DNA of 64,000 nucleotides from Vavraia culicis subsp. floridensis (Eukaryota; Microsporidia; Pleistophoridae). The position numbers and the translations under genes are program-made. The notes below the pieces were generated by a model. The model saw only the letters and a program-made list of their open reading frames with translations. It ran no database searches and was not told where the DNA came from. Positions within the stretch are counted from its first letter, which is position 1. Each line of letters begins with the position of its first letter. The stretch covers positions 62,001-126,000 of the forward strand of contig NW_007360615.1 of NCBI RefSeq assembly GCF_000192795.1. The letters are read 5' to 3'. Below are positions 40,812 to 50,038 of the stretch, in pieces.

Positions 40812-42299
40812 TCAAAATGTGGTACGTCTGAATACGAAGGACCGTCTTGCCCGCTCATAAAAATCTTCAATACGTGCGTTAATACGCAACAATTGCCAGG
40901 GTGCCACAAAGGGCGCTGCGCACTCACGAAGCACCATCACGATCCTACGCTTCATCATGGCACGGATGAGAACATGTGATGATCTGTTGTATCGATACGC
41001 GCTGGTCTTGAGAGCGTTTGTCCATTTCTTAAACGACCTCTTGGTGCTGTACGTTCTATCGGTACACACATTAATGCTGTTCTTGATGTAGAATAGGAAG
41101 CCTATGATGTAAATGATATCGATGAGCCTGAGGACAAGGGTGGTGTGGCGGGTGATCTGCAGTTCAAGACGGTATTGGATGAGCTCAAGGTTGAGGAGGC
41201 CTCTCTGGTACACAAACATTTTGAGGAGCACGAGCACAAGCACGAAGATGGTGGTGGAGCACACAATCAGCACACATTTCATGAGAACGCGCGCAATGCC
41301 GTGCTCGTTCGTGCGTAGCATGCGTAGCGCGTGTTTGTAGCTGCGGTGTACCGCGGCCTTGTACACGTGCGGTAGCACGCCGTACCGCCTCAGACGCACG
41401 ATGCTCAGCGGAGAGTAGTCGTAAGCGAGAACGTGTGCGAGACTGCTGCCCGTACTGATCATATCAACGGTGCGTGAGATGAGCAGCAGCGTACATAGAA
41501 TGGGCGAGCACAGCACAAGGCCTGCGATCACGAGATAATTCTTTCTCTTCATGTGGGTGTGCTCGGTGCGTGTGATCGTGTTCTGGTCCAGCGGAAAGAG
41601 GTACCGTACAAGCCGCTCAAGGAGCGTGGTGTAGAACACATTTGTGACTGTCTCTTTGCGCACGAGGTGTGCGTAGAGATCGTCCTCGAACGAAATTATG
41701 CGTTTTATGCGCTTTCTCGTTATTTTAACGTCATAGTGCCGGCTAAACACCGCTTTTATGCATCGGAGGATGCGTGCGAATTTAACCTGTGGCTGAAAGC
41801 GGTACACGTACTTGAAAATGAGGTACCCCTTGTAACGATGGCGTACAGCGCCCACGAAGAACACGGTCTGGTACACCAGCATAACTGCGATGAGCACCGC
41901 CATCCACCGGGATACAAGCACCACCCTGAACACCTTCTTGTTGAAGTTCTGCAGGTAGTTGAGAATGATGGAGAACACCGTGATGAACAGCACCATGGTC
42001 AGGATTTTGTTCATCTTAGTGAACAAGTACACACGCAACGGGCACGTGTAGTAGCTGTACGTCAATTTGATGAACTGGGTAAAAGGCATTCTTCCCACAA
42101 ACTGCCGTATGCATACATGCGTGTTGCGCTCGATCTTGCCCAGCTTCTCGCTCAGGTAGTACACCTCGGAAGACTCGGTATCAAAGTATGATTTCTTTAG
42201 GCGCATGTTCATTTGTTCCTTCTCTTTGATGTGCGCACGTTTCCTCTGGTCGTGTTTATGCGAATGCTCACTTTGTTTTTGTTTGTGCATGAAACGCAT
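40812..42299 (-). CDS. ATG9: Atg9-like autophagy lipid scramblase
   Basis: Atg9 is the only core autophagy protein with several membrane segments; it scrambles lipids and seeds the autophagosome membrane. The 495-residue product reproduces the Atg9 core in order: two N-terminal membrane segments (about 97-115, 133-151); a cytosolic part with FEDDLYAHLVRKE where Atg9 has a lDIxxRIxRKEN-like motif; a segment at about 255-275; the LPHVYKAAVHRSYKHA motif (309-324), matching NEL-(P/E)-H-x-x-x-x-R-L-x-R-x-YK-x-A; two further hydrophobic segments (338-360, 384-405); and a C-terminal APFVAPW...IEDFYE block matching SPxxxPxxL...IxDFFRNF. The start is uncertain: 42299 is the first Met after the 58-bp array; 42212 is also possible. 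No CCC motif is present. Disordered tails of fungal Atg9 are missing. Confidence 0.75.
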   Translation of the reverse strand: MRFMHKQKQSEHSHKHDQRKRAHIKEKEQMNMRLKKSYFDTESSEVYYLSEKLGKIERNTHVCIRQFVGRMPFTQFIKLTYSYYTCPLRVYLFTKMNKILTMVLFITVFSIILNYLQNFNKKVFRVVLVSRWMAVLIAVMLVYQTVFFVGAVRHRYKGYLIFKYVYRFQPQVKFARILRCIKAVFSRHYDVKITRKRIKRIISFEDDLYAHLVRKETVTNVFYTTLLERLVRYLFPLDQNTITRTEHTHMKRKNYLVIAGLVLCSPILCTLLLISRTVDMISTGSSLAHVLAYDYSPLSIVRLRRYGVLPHVYKAAVHRSYKHALRMLRTNEHGIARVLMKCVLIVCSTTIFVLVLVLLKMFVYQRGLLNLELIQYRLELQITRHTTLVLRLIDIIYIIGFLFYIKNSINVCTDRTYSTKRSFKKWTNALKTSAYRYNRSSHVLIRAMMKRRIVMVLRECAAPFVAPWQLLRINARIEDFYERARRSFVFRRTTF

Positions 42300-42360
42300 T
42301 GATCGTGGATTTGTAAAGGAAGTGCATTTATCAATGCATGGGCACGGATGGAAAATGTGT

Positions 42361-42562
42361 GATCCGGGGTTGAAGAACGCGGCAATCATAAAACGGTCCT
42401 TTACCACGGTTTGTCTGTGATCCTGGGTTGAAGAACGCGGCAATCATAAAACGGTCCTTTACCACGGTTTGTCTGTGATCCTGGGTTGAAGAACGCGGCA
42501 ATCATAAAACGGTCCTTTACCACGGTTTCTCTGTGATCCGGGGTTGAAGAACGCGGCAATCG
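42361..42562. repeat. 58-bp tandem repeat, 3.5 copies, upstream of ATG9
   Basis: Copies start at 42361, 42419, 42477 and 42535, differing at one or two sites (GATCCGGGG/GATCCTGGG, TTTGTC/TTTCTC). The unit includes TTGAAGAACGCGGCAATC and AAACGGTCCTTTACCACGG. The Atg9 frame stays open through part of it, which would add a repeat-coded N-terminus if an upstream start were used. Confidence 0.96.
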
Positions 42563-42931
42563 CAGTGTAAGCAGTGTTTGTGCTCTTACGCTATGCCAAC
42601 TGCTATATACGATCAAATACACCGCACCACCAAGTAACAAAAAGAGCTACTTCGCATATCAAAACGAGAGGTAAGCAACAAAATGCGATAAATAAACGTA
42701 TATTGGGTAAAAAACAATGTAACGCATTCTTCTGTGATAGAATACTTCAAAATAATTTACGTGACGTGAGCAGCAATGTACCCGATTTTTGTTCGTTACC
42801 ACAAACAATCGACCAGCTGCAAATCTAATTTTGTGTTGGAAGGCACCAAAGAACGGTGCTCGTGCGATTGGTATGGGAGTTAGCAAACGTGCACCTATTG
42901 ATTACCACGTTTGCTCGGGAAGAGTACGATG

Positions 42932-43059
42932 TAATGCTGGGATGGAGAGAAGTATTCCTAACAAACCGTGTACATGGCTAAATACGAGGTACTTGATTTA
43001 ATGCTGGGATGGAGAGAAGTATTCCTAACAAACCGTGTACATGGCTAAATACGAGGTAC
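42932..43059. repeat. 67-bp direct repeat, two copies
   Basis: Copies begin at 42932 and 42999 with almost no differences (TAATGCTGGGATGGAGAGAA start). They lie 260-390 bp upstream of the TPR gene. Confidence 0.93.
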
Positions 43060-43319
43060 CTGGCAATTGCATACGGTATTGTGCAGCGGGCGTACCTGAA
43101 AGAGGAGCGCATGCTGCATTTTCATGGCATGTTGAAATGTAAATACGAAGGAGAGGCGTTTTGTCGTGAAGAGGAGGAAGTAGGTACGTGCGATAAACTG
43201 TTCTGTAGTACGTGTACGCACAGAGCATAAAAATTCGCTTCTATGCCGTAGGCGCACGTCACACCGTTGGTTAGAAGATTCTTTTTATTGCGTGCTCCGC
43301 TACACCCTTTAACTGCGAG

Positions 43320-45293
43320 ATGGGCACATTGAACAAATTCATCCTTGAGAACTTTAAAGGCATCAAACAGCAAAATAATCCGGTTTATAGGCCTGGTATA
43401 ATACGCGCCGATTTACTGGAGGAAGTGAACTGCGATGGCGTTGATTTCATCAGGCATTTGTTCATTCTTTACAAGTGCTCGGTCGAGAACGAGAGGTACA
43501 AGAACTTGATCATAGAAAATATCGGCAAGGTGGAGAATCTGCTTGAGAAAGCTAACATCCTCATTGAACTGAACATGTTGAACGCGGCCGAAGAGTGTTT
43601 GGAGAAGTACAAGCGGATGATCGGCGTTTCGTTGGACGTGATTGGTGCGGAGGCGGTGTTTAAGCAACACAACTGCATTGAGAACGTGACATACGTGCTG
43701 GATGTGACGTGTCACAGCGGTTGCACACAACGAGGAGGGGACAATACGGTTGAAGTGTGCGGTGGCAACGTTGAGGTGGTGGGTGATGAGCGGAGCAAAG
43801 GAGAGGTACAGGACAGAACAGGTGCGGAACATGCAGGGCTAGAGCAAAAAAATGAGGAGAATGAAACGAGAAGCAGTGCGATTGTGCACCAAGAAACGAT
43901 CATCTCGGGAACGATGGAACGCAACGGGATACACGAAACAGAGGAGAACGGCAAAGCTGTGCCGATCACGGACAAAAGGATCATGAACATGCACAGTGAT
44001 GGTGTACATGGGCTTGGGATGAATTGCGTGAGCGGATGTGAATCAGAGCATCAGAAAGCGGAACGCCCTGTAAATACGGGTAAACCACGCATGAGAAGCC
44101 ACGGGAAAAGAAAACTTTACAAGTTTGAGACACGAGACCATGTATTTAAGGATTACAAGGTGTTCTCACTCTGCGTGAACGAGCAGTACTTGCTCTTAAC
44201 GATCATACGGCTGCTTCTGAAGTCGCAGGGACCTGAGTGCTTGGAGTATGCACGCGCATACCTCGACAGACTCCTCTTCAACAGAAATGAAGACCACGAC
44301 ATGAAGGACTACGTGTTAAGTCACTACAAGAATGTCCTTTATGACGAGACCAATGAGCCGTGCTTCGTCAGATCGTTCTGTTTTGAGGCACCCTTGATAT
44401 TTGGTTTTGAGTACGCACAGGTGTTGGGCAACAATCTTTTCAAGAAATATTTTTTTGAAAGCGCCTTGCAGATTTTTGCCTGCCTGGGTAGACATGAAAA
44501 GATGGCGAAATGTTACCTGGGAATGGGAAAGGAACAGGAAATGATAAAGGAATTGCAGGGTATGAAAGAAAAAATGGAGATAAAAGTGTTTGGTAAACGT
44601 ATGAATGTGTGTGACGCAGAAGCAATGAAGGAGAGTACCGTGCAAACGGGTGATACGGGCGCAAACGAACAGACAATACCAACCGATAGCGTAACACGCA
44701 ATGCTGCTGACGGCTTGGCAGAACTAGACGGATGCATGAAGAGCAACGCAACCGACGTATTTGATCTCGTGAATACGTACAATCTGCTCGCAGAGCTCAC
44801 CAACAATACGTACTATTACACACTTTCATACCGGGCGTATAAGACGTACACGCCGCTCAAGCTTGAAGCAATTCATCGAATACGAAATAAACAATACGAA
44901 AAAGCACTTTCGTTGCTCAAACAAGCACTGGATCACTCTCCGTACAACATAACACTGCTGCACATGGTGGGATGCCTTGAAACGGCCATTCATGGCAACG
45001 GTATTTCGTATTTTCTACGAATACTCTCCATTGACAGCAACAACTATGAAACACTCATCAACGTGGGAAATTTCTACACAGAGAAAGAGAAATACGAGGA
45101 ATCCGTCTATTTTTACACAAGAGCCTACAAAATCAACAAGTCGGCCAGGCTTTTGAAACAGTTGGGCGCCATTCTCGAGATCACCGGCAAGTATGACGAA
45201 ATCAAATGCATGCTGAGGAGGGAAGACAAGAAAAACGTGCTGTTCGCCAGAGATAAAGAGTTAATCGCCATGTTTGATAGGTATTCTAAGTAA
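43320..45293 (+). CDS. TPR protein, probably TTC27/Emw1 homologue
   Basis: The 657-residue product has C-terminal tetratricopeptide repeats (helix pairs such as YEKALSLLKQALDHSPYN, NYETLINVGNFYTEKEKYEESVYFYTRAYKI). A block in the middle, SALQIFACLGRHEKMAKCYLGMGKEQE, resembles the SALEIFERLxxWExVxxCYxxLGxxxKAEE signature of TTC27/Emw1, an essential protein linked to cell-wall integrity in yeast and to chaperone-assisted assembly in other eukaryotes. Two low-complexity insertions (about residues 135-265 and 425-480) break up the domain. CCC lies 12 bases upstream of the ATG. Other TPR families such as Cdc27 or Ctr9 are less likely, given the single-block signature and length. Confidence 0.6.
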   Translation: MGTLNKFILENFKGIKQQNNPVYRPGIIRADLLEEVNCDGVDFIRHLFILYKCSVENERYKNLIIENIGKVENLLEKANILIELNMLNAAEECLEKYKRMIGVSLDVIGAEAVFKQHNCIENVTYVLDVTCHSGCTQRGGDNTVEVCGGNVEVVGDERSKGEVQDRTGAEHAGLEQKNEENETRSSAIVHQETIISGTMERNGIHETEENGKAVPITDKRIMNMHSDGVHGLGMNCVSGCESEHQKAERPVNTGKPRMRSHGKRKLYKFETRDHVFKDYKVFSLCVNEQYLLLTIIRLLLKSQGPECLEYARAYLDRLLFNRNEDHDMKDYVLSHYKNVLYDETNEPCFVRSFCFEAPLIFGFEYAQVLGNNLFKKYFFESALQIFACLGRHEKMAKCYLGMGKEQEMIKELQGMKEKMEIKVFGKRMNVCDAEAMKESTVQTGDTGANEQTIPTDSVTRNAADGLAELDGCMKSNATDVFDLVNTYNLLAELTNNTYYYTLSYRAYKTYTPLKLEAIHRIRNKQYEKALSLLKQALDHSPYNITLLHMVGCLETAIHGNGISYFLRILSIDSNNYETLINVGNFYTEKEKYEESVYFYTRAYKINKSARLLKQLGAILEITGKYDEIKCMLRREDKKNVLFARDKELIAMFDRYSK

Positions 45294-46050
45294 AATAGAG
45301 CTAGTGAGCATTTGAAGGGTGCGGGTACTTCGTTGATACTGTTATTCTTTCGTATCAGGACAAGCATCTTCTTAGACCAGCAGTAGATCGCTTACCGGTT
45401 CAGGTGTTTGCAAAAAATAATTTTGACCGAATGCTTCCTGACCTAGGTAAAACGGGGGTACGGATCACCGAGCCCAGCTCTTTAACACGTATTAATGCAT
45501 CAAAACAATTCTTTCGGATGAACAAATGGTTTAATTAGCGTTGACCGACAGGTTCACTGCTAACAGCGCTGGATGGCAGGTAAAAATGCGATATCTGAGA
45601 TGCTTCTCGCTGCAAAGGCGCATAAGCTGCGCCATACGGGAAGAGCGGTGAAGTGTTAGGCTCATCATAAAAAAGAATTTACAGCAAATATTATTAGGCG
45701 GTGCTGAACCGGTCTTTTGAACGGTTCTGGCACGCCTACATTTCTATCGATGCAACATTCTCACGGAGAAAACTACGCACCAGTTATTGTACCAATGCCA
45801 CGCCTACATTCTATCGATGCAACATTCTCACGAAGAAAACTACGCACCAGTTATTGTACCAATGCCACGCCGAAGTGTAAAGGGCTCTTCAAATGATGGC
45901 CAGAAGCTGCCCTATCCCCAGCTAAAATACCTCCCAAGATAACACGCGTGCTATGCTTCGGCTTAGAGATGAACCTGTACCGTTATTACGTATTTCCCAG
46001 AACTCACTAAAGACACACGAACTGCCAAAGACCAATAAAATAGAAATTTA
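45294..46050. other. Intergenic 0.76 kb
   Basis: This convergent interval has no supported gene. It contains a 67-68-bp duplication at 45731-45871. Confidence 0.55.
45731..45871. repeat. 67-68-bp direct repeat, two copies plus a stub
   Basis: Copies begin at 45731 and 45799, with a third CACGCC stub at 45866. They differ by one T insertion and one G/A change. Confidence 0.92.
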
Positions 46051-46650
46051 TCAACAGCATCTTCGCTTTCTCTCCTGTATTTTAATATCGGCAAACTCGT
46101 TCTCGTTCTCCGCATCATCCATTTTATGTCTTTCGATGAGTTTGTCAACAATGCTCTCGAACACGGCCATAATATCGGTGTTCTCTTTTGCACTTATGTA
46201 TTTGAACAGGGACTTGTCCAAGCGATGCATTTCGATCATCTTCATCACGTCACCGTCCTTCACCGCTATGTTCTCCTTGTCATCGATCTTGTTGCCCAAA
46301 AGGACTATCAGTGTGTCGTTTACCTTGTGCTTTTCGACCTCAGCTATCCATGATGCTACGTCGCTGAACGACTCCTCCTCTGTAACATCAAACACTACGA
46401 TGATGCAGTGTGCTCCTCTATAGTACGAGCTTGTTATCGTGCGGAACCGTTCCTGTCCTGCCGTGTCCCATATCTGCAGCTTGACCGTCTTTCCGTGCCG
46501 CACAATTGTCTTGATCTTAAAGTCCACACCTATCGTGCTTATGTAGTTCTTCGTGTATGTTTCGTCCACGTAACGGTTTATAATGCTTGTCTTGCCCACG
46601 CCGCTGTTCCCTATGAGGATGGTTTTGAAGAGGAAATCGTAGTCGTGCAT
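46051..46650 (-). CDS. YPT1: Rab GTPase, Ypt1/Rab1 type
   Basis: Ypt1/Rab1 controls ER-to-Golgi vesicle traffic. The 199-residue protein has all GTPase motifs: P-loop GNSGVGKT (14-21), Thr39 in the effector switch [19 protein letters not shown] (61-67), NKID (120-123) and SAK, and it ends in CC for geranylgeranylation. The switch I segment [13 protein letters not shown] and the stretch [12 protein letters not shown] are typical of Ypt1/Rab1 and its neighbours Sec4/Rab8. Ypt1 fits best on the [16 protein letters not shown] sequence. CCC lies seven bases upstream of the ATG. Confidence 0.9.
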   Translation of the reverse strand: MHDYDFLFKTILIGNSGVGKTSIINRYVDETYTKNYISTIGVDFKIKTIVRHGKTVKLQIWDTAGQERFRTITSSYYRGAHCIIVVFDVTEEESFSDVASWIAEVEKHKVNDTLIVLLGNKIDDKENIAVKDGDVMKMIEMHRLDKSLFKYISAKENTDIMAVFESIVDKLIERHKMDDAENENEFADIKIQERKRRCC

Positions 46651-47235
46651 GTTTGATGGGATAAAATTAAAAAAATGATTTTCTCATTTACTGTGCCATC
46701 AAAACAGAGGATGACCTGCAACACGTGCACGTGCTTGATCGGTAGTGGATACGTAGCAGTTCACGTGCTTGATCGGTGATATATGCATTGCACATGCTGG
46801 TCCTTCCTAATATCGCACAGCATCCTTAGCCAATGAACAAGAATCTTACGCTAATTTTCCTCGTACCATTTGTGTGATATTACAAGGCATTCTCTGCAGG
46901 GACAGGTAAGTGAAGTGTACGGAACAGCGCATGAAAATAAAAAAATACTTTTTTAACGATAAAATGCATAGCGTACTTAACGAGATGGCACACTGCTGAT
47001 AAGCAGACGAGTTTTAGCGCATATGTGAATGAGAAGGCATACCAACGATTTATATCGCTTCTATCCGATCCTGGGCAAAAGATGGGCGGAAATTGCAATT
47101 ACTAAGCACGCTATATCTGAAAGAGTGTTCCATCGCAAATGGGACATAGCATATACGTGAGGAGTACCAGATGCGAATTTTATGCCCTCTCACCACTTTG
47201 AACACGGTAAAAAAGTTGTGCCGGTGCTGCACCCC
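46651..47235. other. Intergenic 0.58 kb
   Basis: This divergent interval between Ypt1 and Trm5 shows no gene. It includes a short duplication of GTGCTTGATCGGT near 46730 and 46760. Confidence 0.5.
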
Positions 47236-48864
47236 ATGCACAAATTATTTGCTGTTTACCTCGAAACCGGGCAAATCGGAAGTGCTATGCTCAAATACGG
47301 GCAAATCATGTTTAAACAGAAAGGTGTGCCAAGAATAATAGACATGGAGAAAGAGTACAGAGAGTTTACTGTTGAGATTGATGGCGGGGAGAAAAAGAAC
47401 GGGAAGTACCTGCTCATCAGTGAATATGTGGAGGGAAGTGTTTGTGTAACACTGGTTATCAAGGCTGAGGAGGCTTTTGACCGCTTTTCTTTAAAAGTGC
47501 TAGAAAAAAGGAAAAATGAAAATAAAGCACGGTTTGTAGACAGCGCAGATATTATCAGCAGAATGTGCGATTGTTCGAGCAAACACGGGGCGAATAGTGA
47601 GCGTGGCTTGGCTGAAGACCGCTTTTGCGAAGAAACGCGGGAGTGTGAGGAACCTGGAAGTGAAGAATATCGTGTGATATGCAAAGAAAAAGGATGGTCG
47701 CGTAAAAAAGACGAAGAGACGGGTGTAAAACAAATCACCGAAAATAACGAGAGATTGAACAGCGAGGATAAATGCACAGCGATCAAGCGAACGAAGATGA
47801 ACAGCGAGGATAAATGCACAGCGATCAAGCGAACGAAGATGAACAGCTCACCTTCTGATCAGTTCTGTACTGTTTCTGGTAAAATTGGAGATGCTAAATT
47901 TACCGGAGAAGACCGCTTCAGCGGAGAAAACGTGAAAAAGGCACCTTCGTGTTTGGAAGAGGAAGGAAACGGTGCGTTGCAGCAGGTTGATGGTGATTCT
48001 CACGTATACTCTGATATTAACGCATATCATTCATCTGATTGTTTCAAAACATACTTACGTGATTTGCTGCCTCGTTCGTTTGAGGTTCTCGGCAGAACAA
48101 TGATCCTCAATCTCAGCAACGAGCAGAGAAAGTACAAAAAGGAAATCGCAGAATATTTTTTTGAGCTGAAGAGCTGTAAAACGATTTTTTTGAAGAATGA
48201 CGTTGTGAAGGAAACGTACAGGACCACTGAGTACGAATTATTGCTGGGCGAGGATAAGAAAGATGTTGTATACACAGAAAACGCTATACGATTCGAGTTC
48301 AATATCTGTGATGTCTATTTTAACAGCAAGCTGAGCGGTGCGCGTGAACAGTTAGTGGCAAAGTTCAGGAAAAACGATGTCGTTGCCGATCTGTTCTGCG
48401 GGATCGGCCCTATAAGCACGCAAGCACTCAAAAAGGGATGTTATGTCATTGCCAACGACATTAACCCTAAAGCGATCGAATACTTCAAGAACATCGTAAA
48501 GATTAATGGAATTGCAGCGAATTACGAGGTGTACAACGAGGATGCCAAGGACGTAATTTCAAACCTAGTGAACCGGGAGATAAACCATTTTGTCTTTAAT
48601 CTGCCCGAGCTGAGCATTTACTTCATCGAGCACGTGAAAGTATTTGCAAAGAGCGAGCTGCACTGCTATTTTTTTTGCAGAAAGAACCGCGATGTGATTG
48701 CGTACTTGCAGGAGGAGATCGGGCTGGTGGTACCGAGGGGGTGTATCAAGGAATGCAGGAATGTGGCACCGTCCAAGTTGTACTACTACATGAACGTTAA
48801 GGTCAAGGATTTGCAATGGCTGGACAGTGATCCGCACCCAACTGATAAGTCGATGGAAGCGTAA
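47236..48864 (+). CDS. TRM5: tRNA (guanine37-N1)-methyltransferase Trm5
   Basis: Trm5 methylates G37 next to the anticodon, preventing frameshifting. The class I methyltransferase core is at the C-terminus: VYFNSKLSGAREQLV before the domain, SAM motif I DLFCGIGP (385-392), ANDINP (406-411) and the active-site NLPE motif (455-458), all as in Trm5. At 542 residues it is longer than yeast Trm5, because a hydrophilic stretch of about 160 residues (roughly 110-270) is inserted after the N-terminal domain. It includes two adjacent copies of NSEDKCTAIKRTKM. I start at 47236 because CCCC directly precedes it; the frame is open to 47182. Confidence 0.9.
   Translation: MHKLFAVYLETGQIGSAMLKYGQIMFKQKGVPRIIDMEKEYREFTVEIDGGEKKNGKYLLISEYVEGSVCVTLVIKAEEAFDRFSLKVLEKRKNENKARFVDSADIISRMCDCSSKHGANSERGLAEDRFCEETRECEEPGSEEYRVICKEKGWSRKKDEETGVKQITENNERLNSEDKCTAIKRTKMNSEDKCTAIKRTKMNSSPSDQFCTVSGKIGDAKFTGEDRFSGENVKKAPSCLEEEGNGALQQVDGDSHVYSDINAYHSSDCFKTYLRDLLPRSFEVLGRTMILNLSNEQRKYKKEIAEYFFELKSCKTIFLKNDVVKETYRTTEYELLLGEDKKDVVYTENAIRFEFNICDVYFNSKLSGAREQLVAKFRKNDVVADLFCGIGPISTQALKKGCYVIANDINPKAIEYFKNIVKINGIAANYEVYNEDAKDVISNLVNREINHFVFNLPELSIYFIEHVKVFAKSELHCYFFCRKNRDVIAYLQEEIGLVVPRGCIKECRNVAPSKLYYYMNVKVKDLQWLDSDPHPTDKSMEA
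47758..47846 (+). repeat. 42-bp in-frame duplication inside TRM5
   Basis: Two perfect 42-bp copies start at 47758 and 47800, giving a duplicated 14-residue segment in the low-complexity insertion. Confidence 0.95.
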
Positions 48865-49552
48865 GCATGTAATTTTTGCTCGAGCACTCATGGCATTGTC
48901 AGGAATGCGTGGTTTGTCACCCCGCACAACAACAGCTAAAAAACGTTTATATCATATGTGAAAGGAACGTATGAAACGATTCAAAAGCGTGCCAATTGGA
49001 TGGTTCAGCGATGGAGAGAGAACTAAATTTTGAGCAGAGATTGCACCATCAGTGAATGTAGATGTTCATCGTACAGTTCGCAATCTTTGGTTTTTTAACT
49101 GATTTAAAAGTTAAATGGTGTGCTATGACCCTATGATTAACGTTTCGTGATGTGTTTCCAGTGTTGCACGCCAAAACGTGAAACAGAGCAGTGGACCGAT
49201 CATTGCATTCGTTTACAGAGATTACAAATATTTTCTGGATTTAAGCACAATCCGTGTTCCATTTGGATAAAAAGTATAAAATATGCTATATGCGACGGTT
49301 TCAGGCCGGTTCTATTAAAATTGTTGCTGCATGTTAATGTTGAACCACGCAGTAGATGCGATTTAAGCTCCTGATAAAGAAAACTTTGAGATAAATAAAC
49401 ACGCTTCTGGTATAAAATAAAAGAATGCGCAGCCCTTTCTATTTGTGAGTGCAGCCACGTACGAGCTGCATACATAGCCAAACCATAAATAAACGGAATG
49501 TGCATGATGCGCCAAGATGAAAAAAGGATGGCCCCATAGTTAATTATTTTAT
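48865..49552. other. Intergenic 0.69 kb
   Basis: This convergent interval shows no gene or array. Confidence 0.55.
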
Positions 49553-50038
49553 TCATTCTAGTGTTTTTTGTGTCAGTCTTAGCACCTTCTTATCGTAAAG
49601 AATCTTGTCCTCTCTAAATTCTCGTGCCGCATCCAGATTTGCTGGGCTGTCCGAATTCGGCCAGTTAAGAAGCGCAACGATGCTGAGAATAACACTCTCA
49701 GGATTTCTTACGGGCATCCATCGCTCGGCAACGCACTCGTATTCGTACATATCGTCGCCCGGCTCGTGCAAAATAGAGATGCACACGTTGCCGTCCTTGT
49801 CAATGTTGGGATGCCACATGTCTGAGACAAATCGAAATTTTGGCGGTGAATCGGGGTAATTCTCTGGAAACTGCATTATCGCCTTGAATATTCCATTTTC
49901 ATACAACGTGTTCGAAGGACCAAGTATTATCACCTCCCACGTATAAATACTGCCTTCCACCAATCCTATGGAAAAGGATGGATTGTCTTTCGTTCTTTTG
50001 AATTCCTTGTGTAGGAAAGCGGATGATCGTGTGAGCAT
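49553..50038 (-). CDS. UBC7: E2 ubiquitin-conjugating enzyme, UBE2G/Ubc7 type
   Basis: This E2 transfers ubiquitin to substrates with E3 ligases, in this family typically for ER-associated degradation. The 161-residue product is a single UBC fold with HPN (76-78), catalytic Cys86 in GNVCISIL, and the acidic-loop insertion after the active site (HEPGDDMYEYECVAE) that defines the Ubc7/UBE2G/Cdc34 group. SDSPANLDAAREFRED matches UBE2G1 closely. There is no C-terminal extension as in Cdc34. CCCC lies 13 bases upstream of the ATG. Confidence 0.93.
   Translation of the reverse strand: MLTRSSAFLHKEFKRTKDNPSFSIGLVEGSIYTWEVIILGPSNTLYENGIFKAIMQFPENYPDSPPKFRFVSDMWHPNIDKDGNVCISILHEPGDDMYEYECVAERWMPVRNPESVILSIVALLNWPNSDSPANLDAAREFREDKILYDKKVLRLTQKTLE

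Larger units (their letters stand above)
42300..43319. other. Intergenic 1.0 kb with two repeats
   Basis: This divergent interval between the Atg9-like and TPR genes contains a 58-bp array and a 67-bp duplication, listed separately. No gene is supported. Confidence 0.55.

Noticed and set aside
41553..42191. 212-codon plus-strand frame
   Set aside because: It is an antisense shadow of the Atg9-like gene; the minus-strand product has ordered membrane segments and family motifs.
42300..42443. N-terminal extension of the Atg9-like frame through the 58-bp array
   Set aside because: The extension would be encoded by the repeat and lacks Atg9 features; a downstream Met is more plausible.
42361..42562. 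Possible CRISPR-like array (58-bp units)
   Set aside because: The units are contiguous without unique spacers and the genome is eukaryotic.
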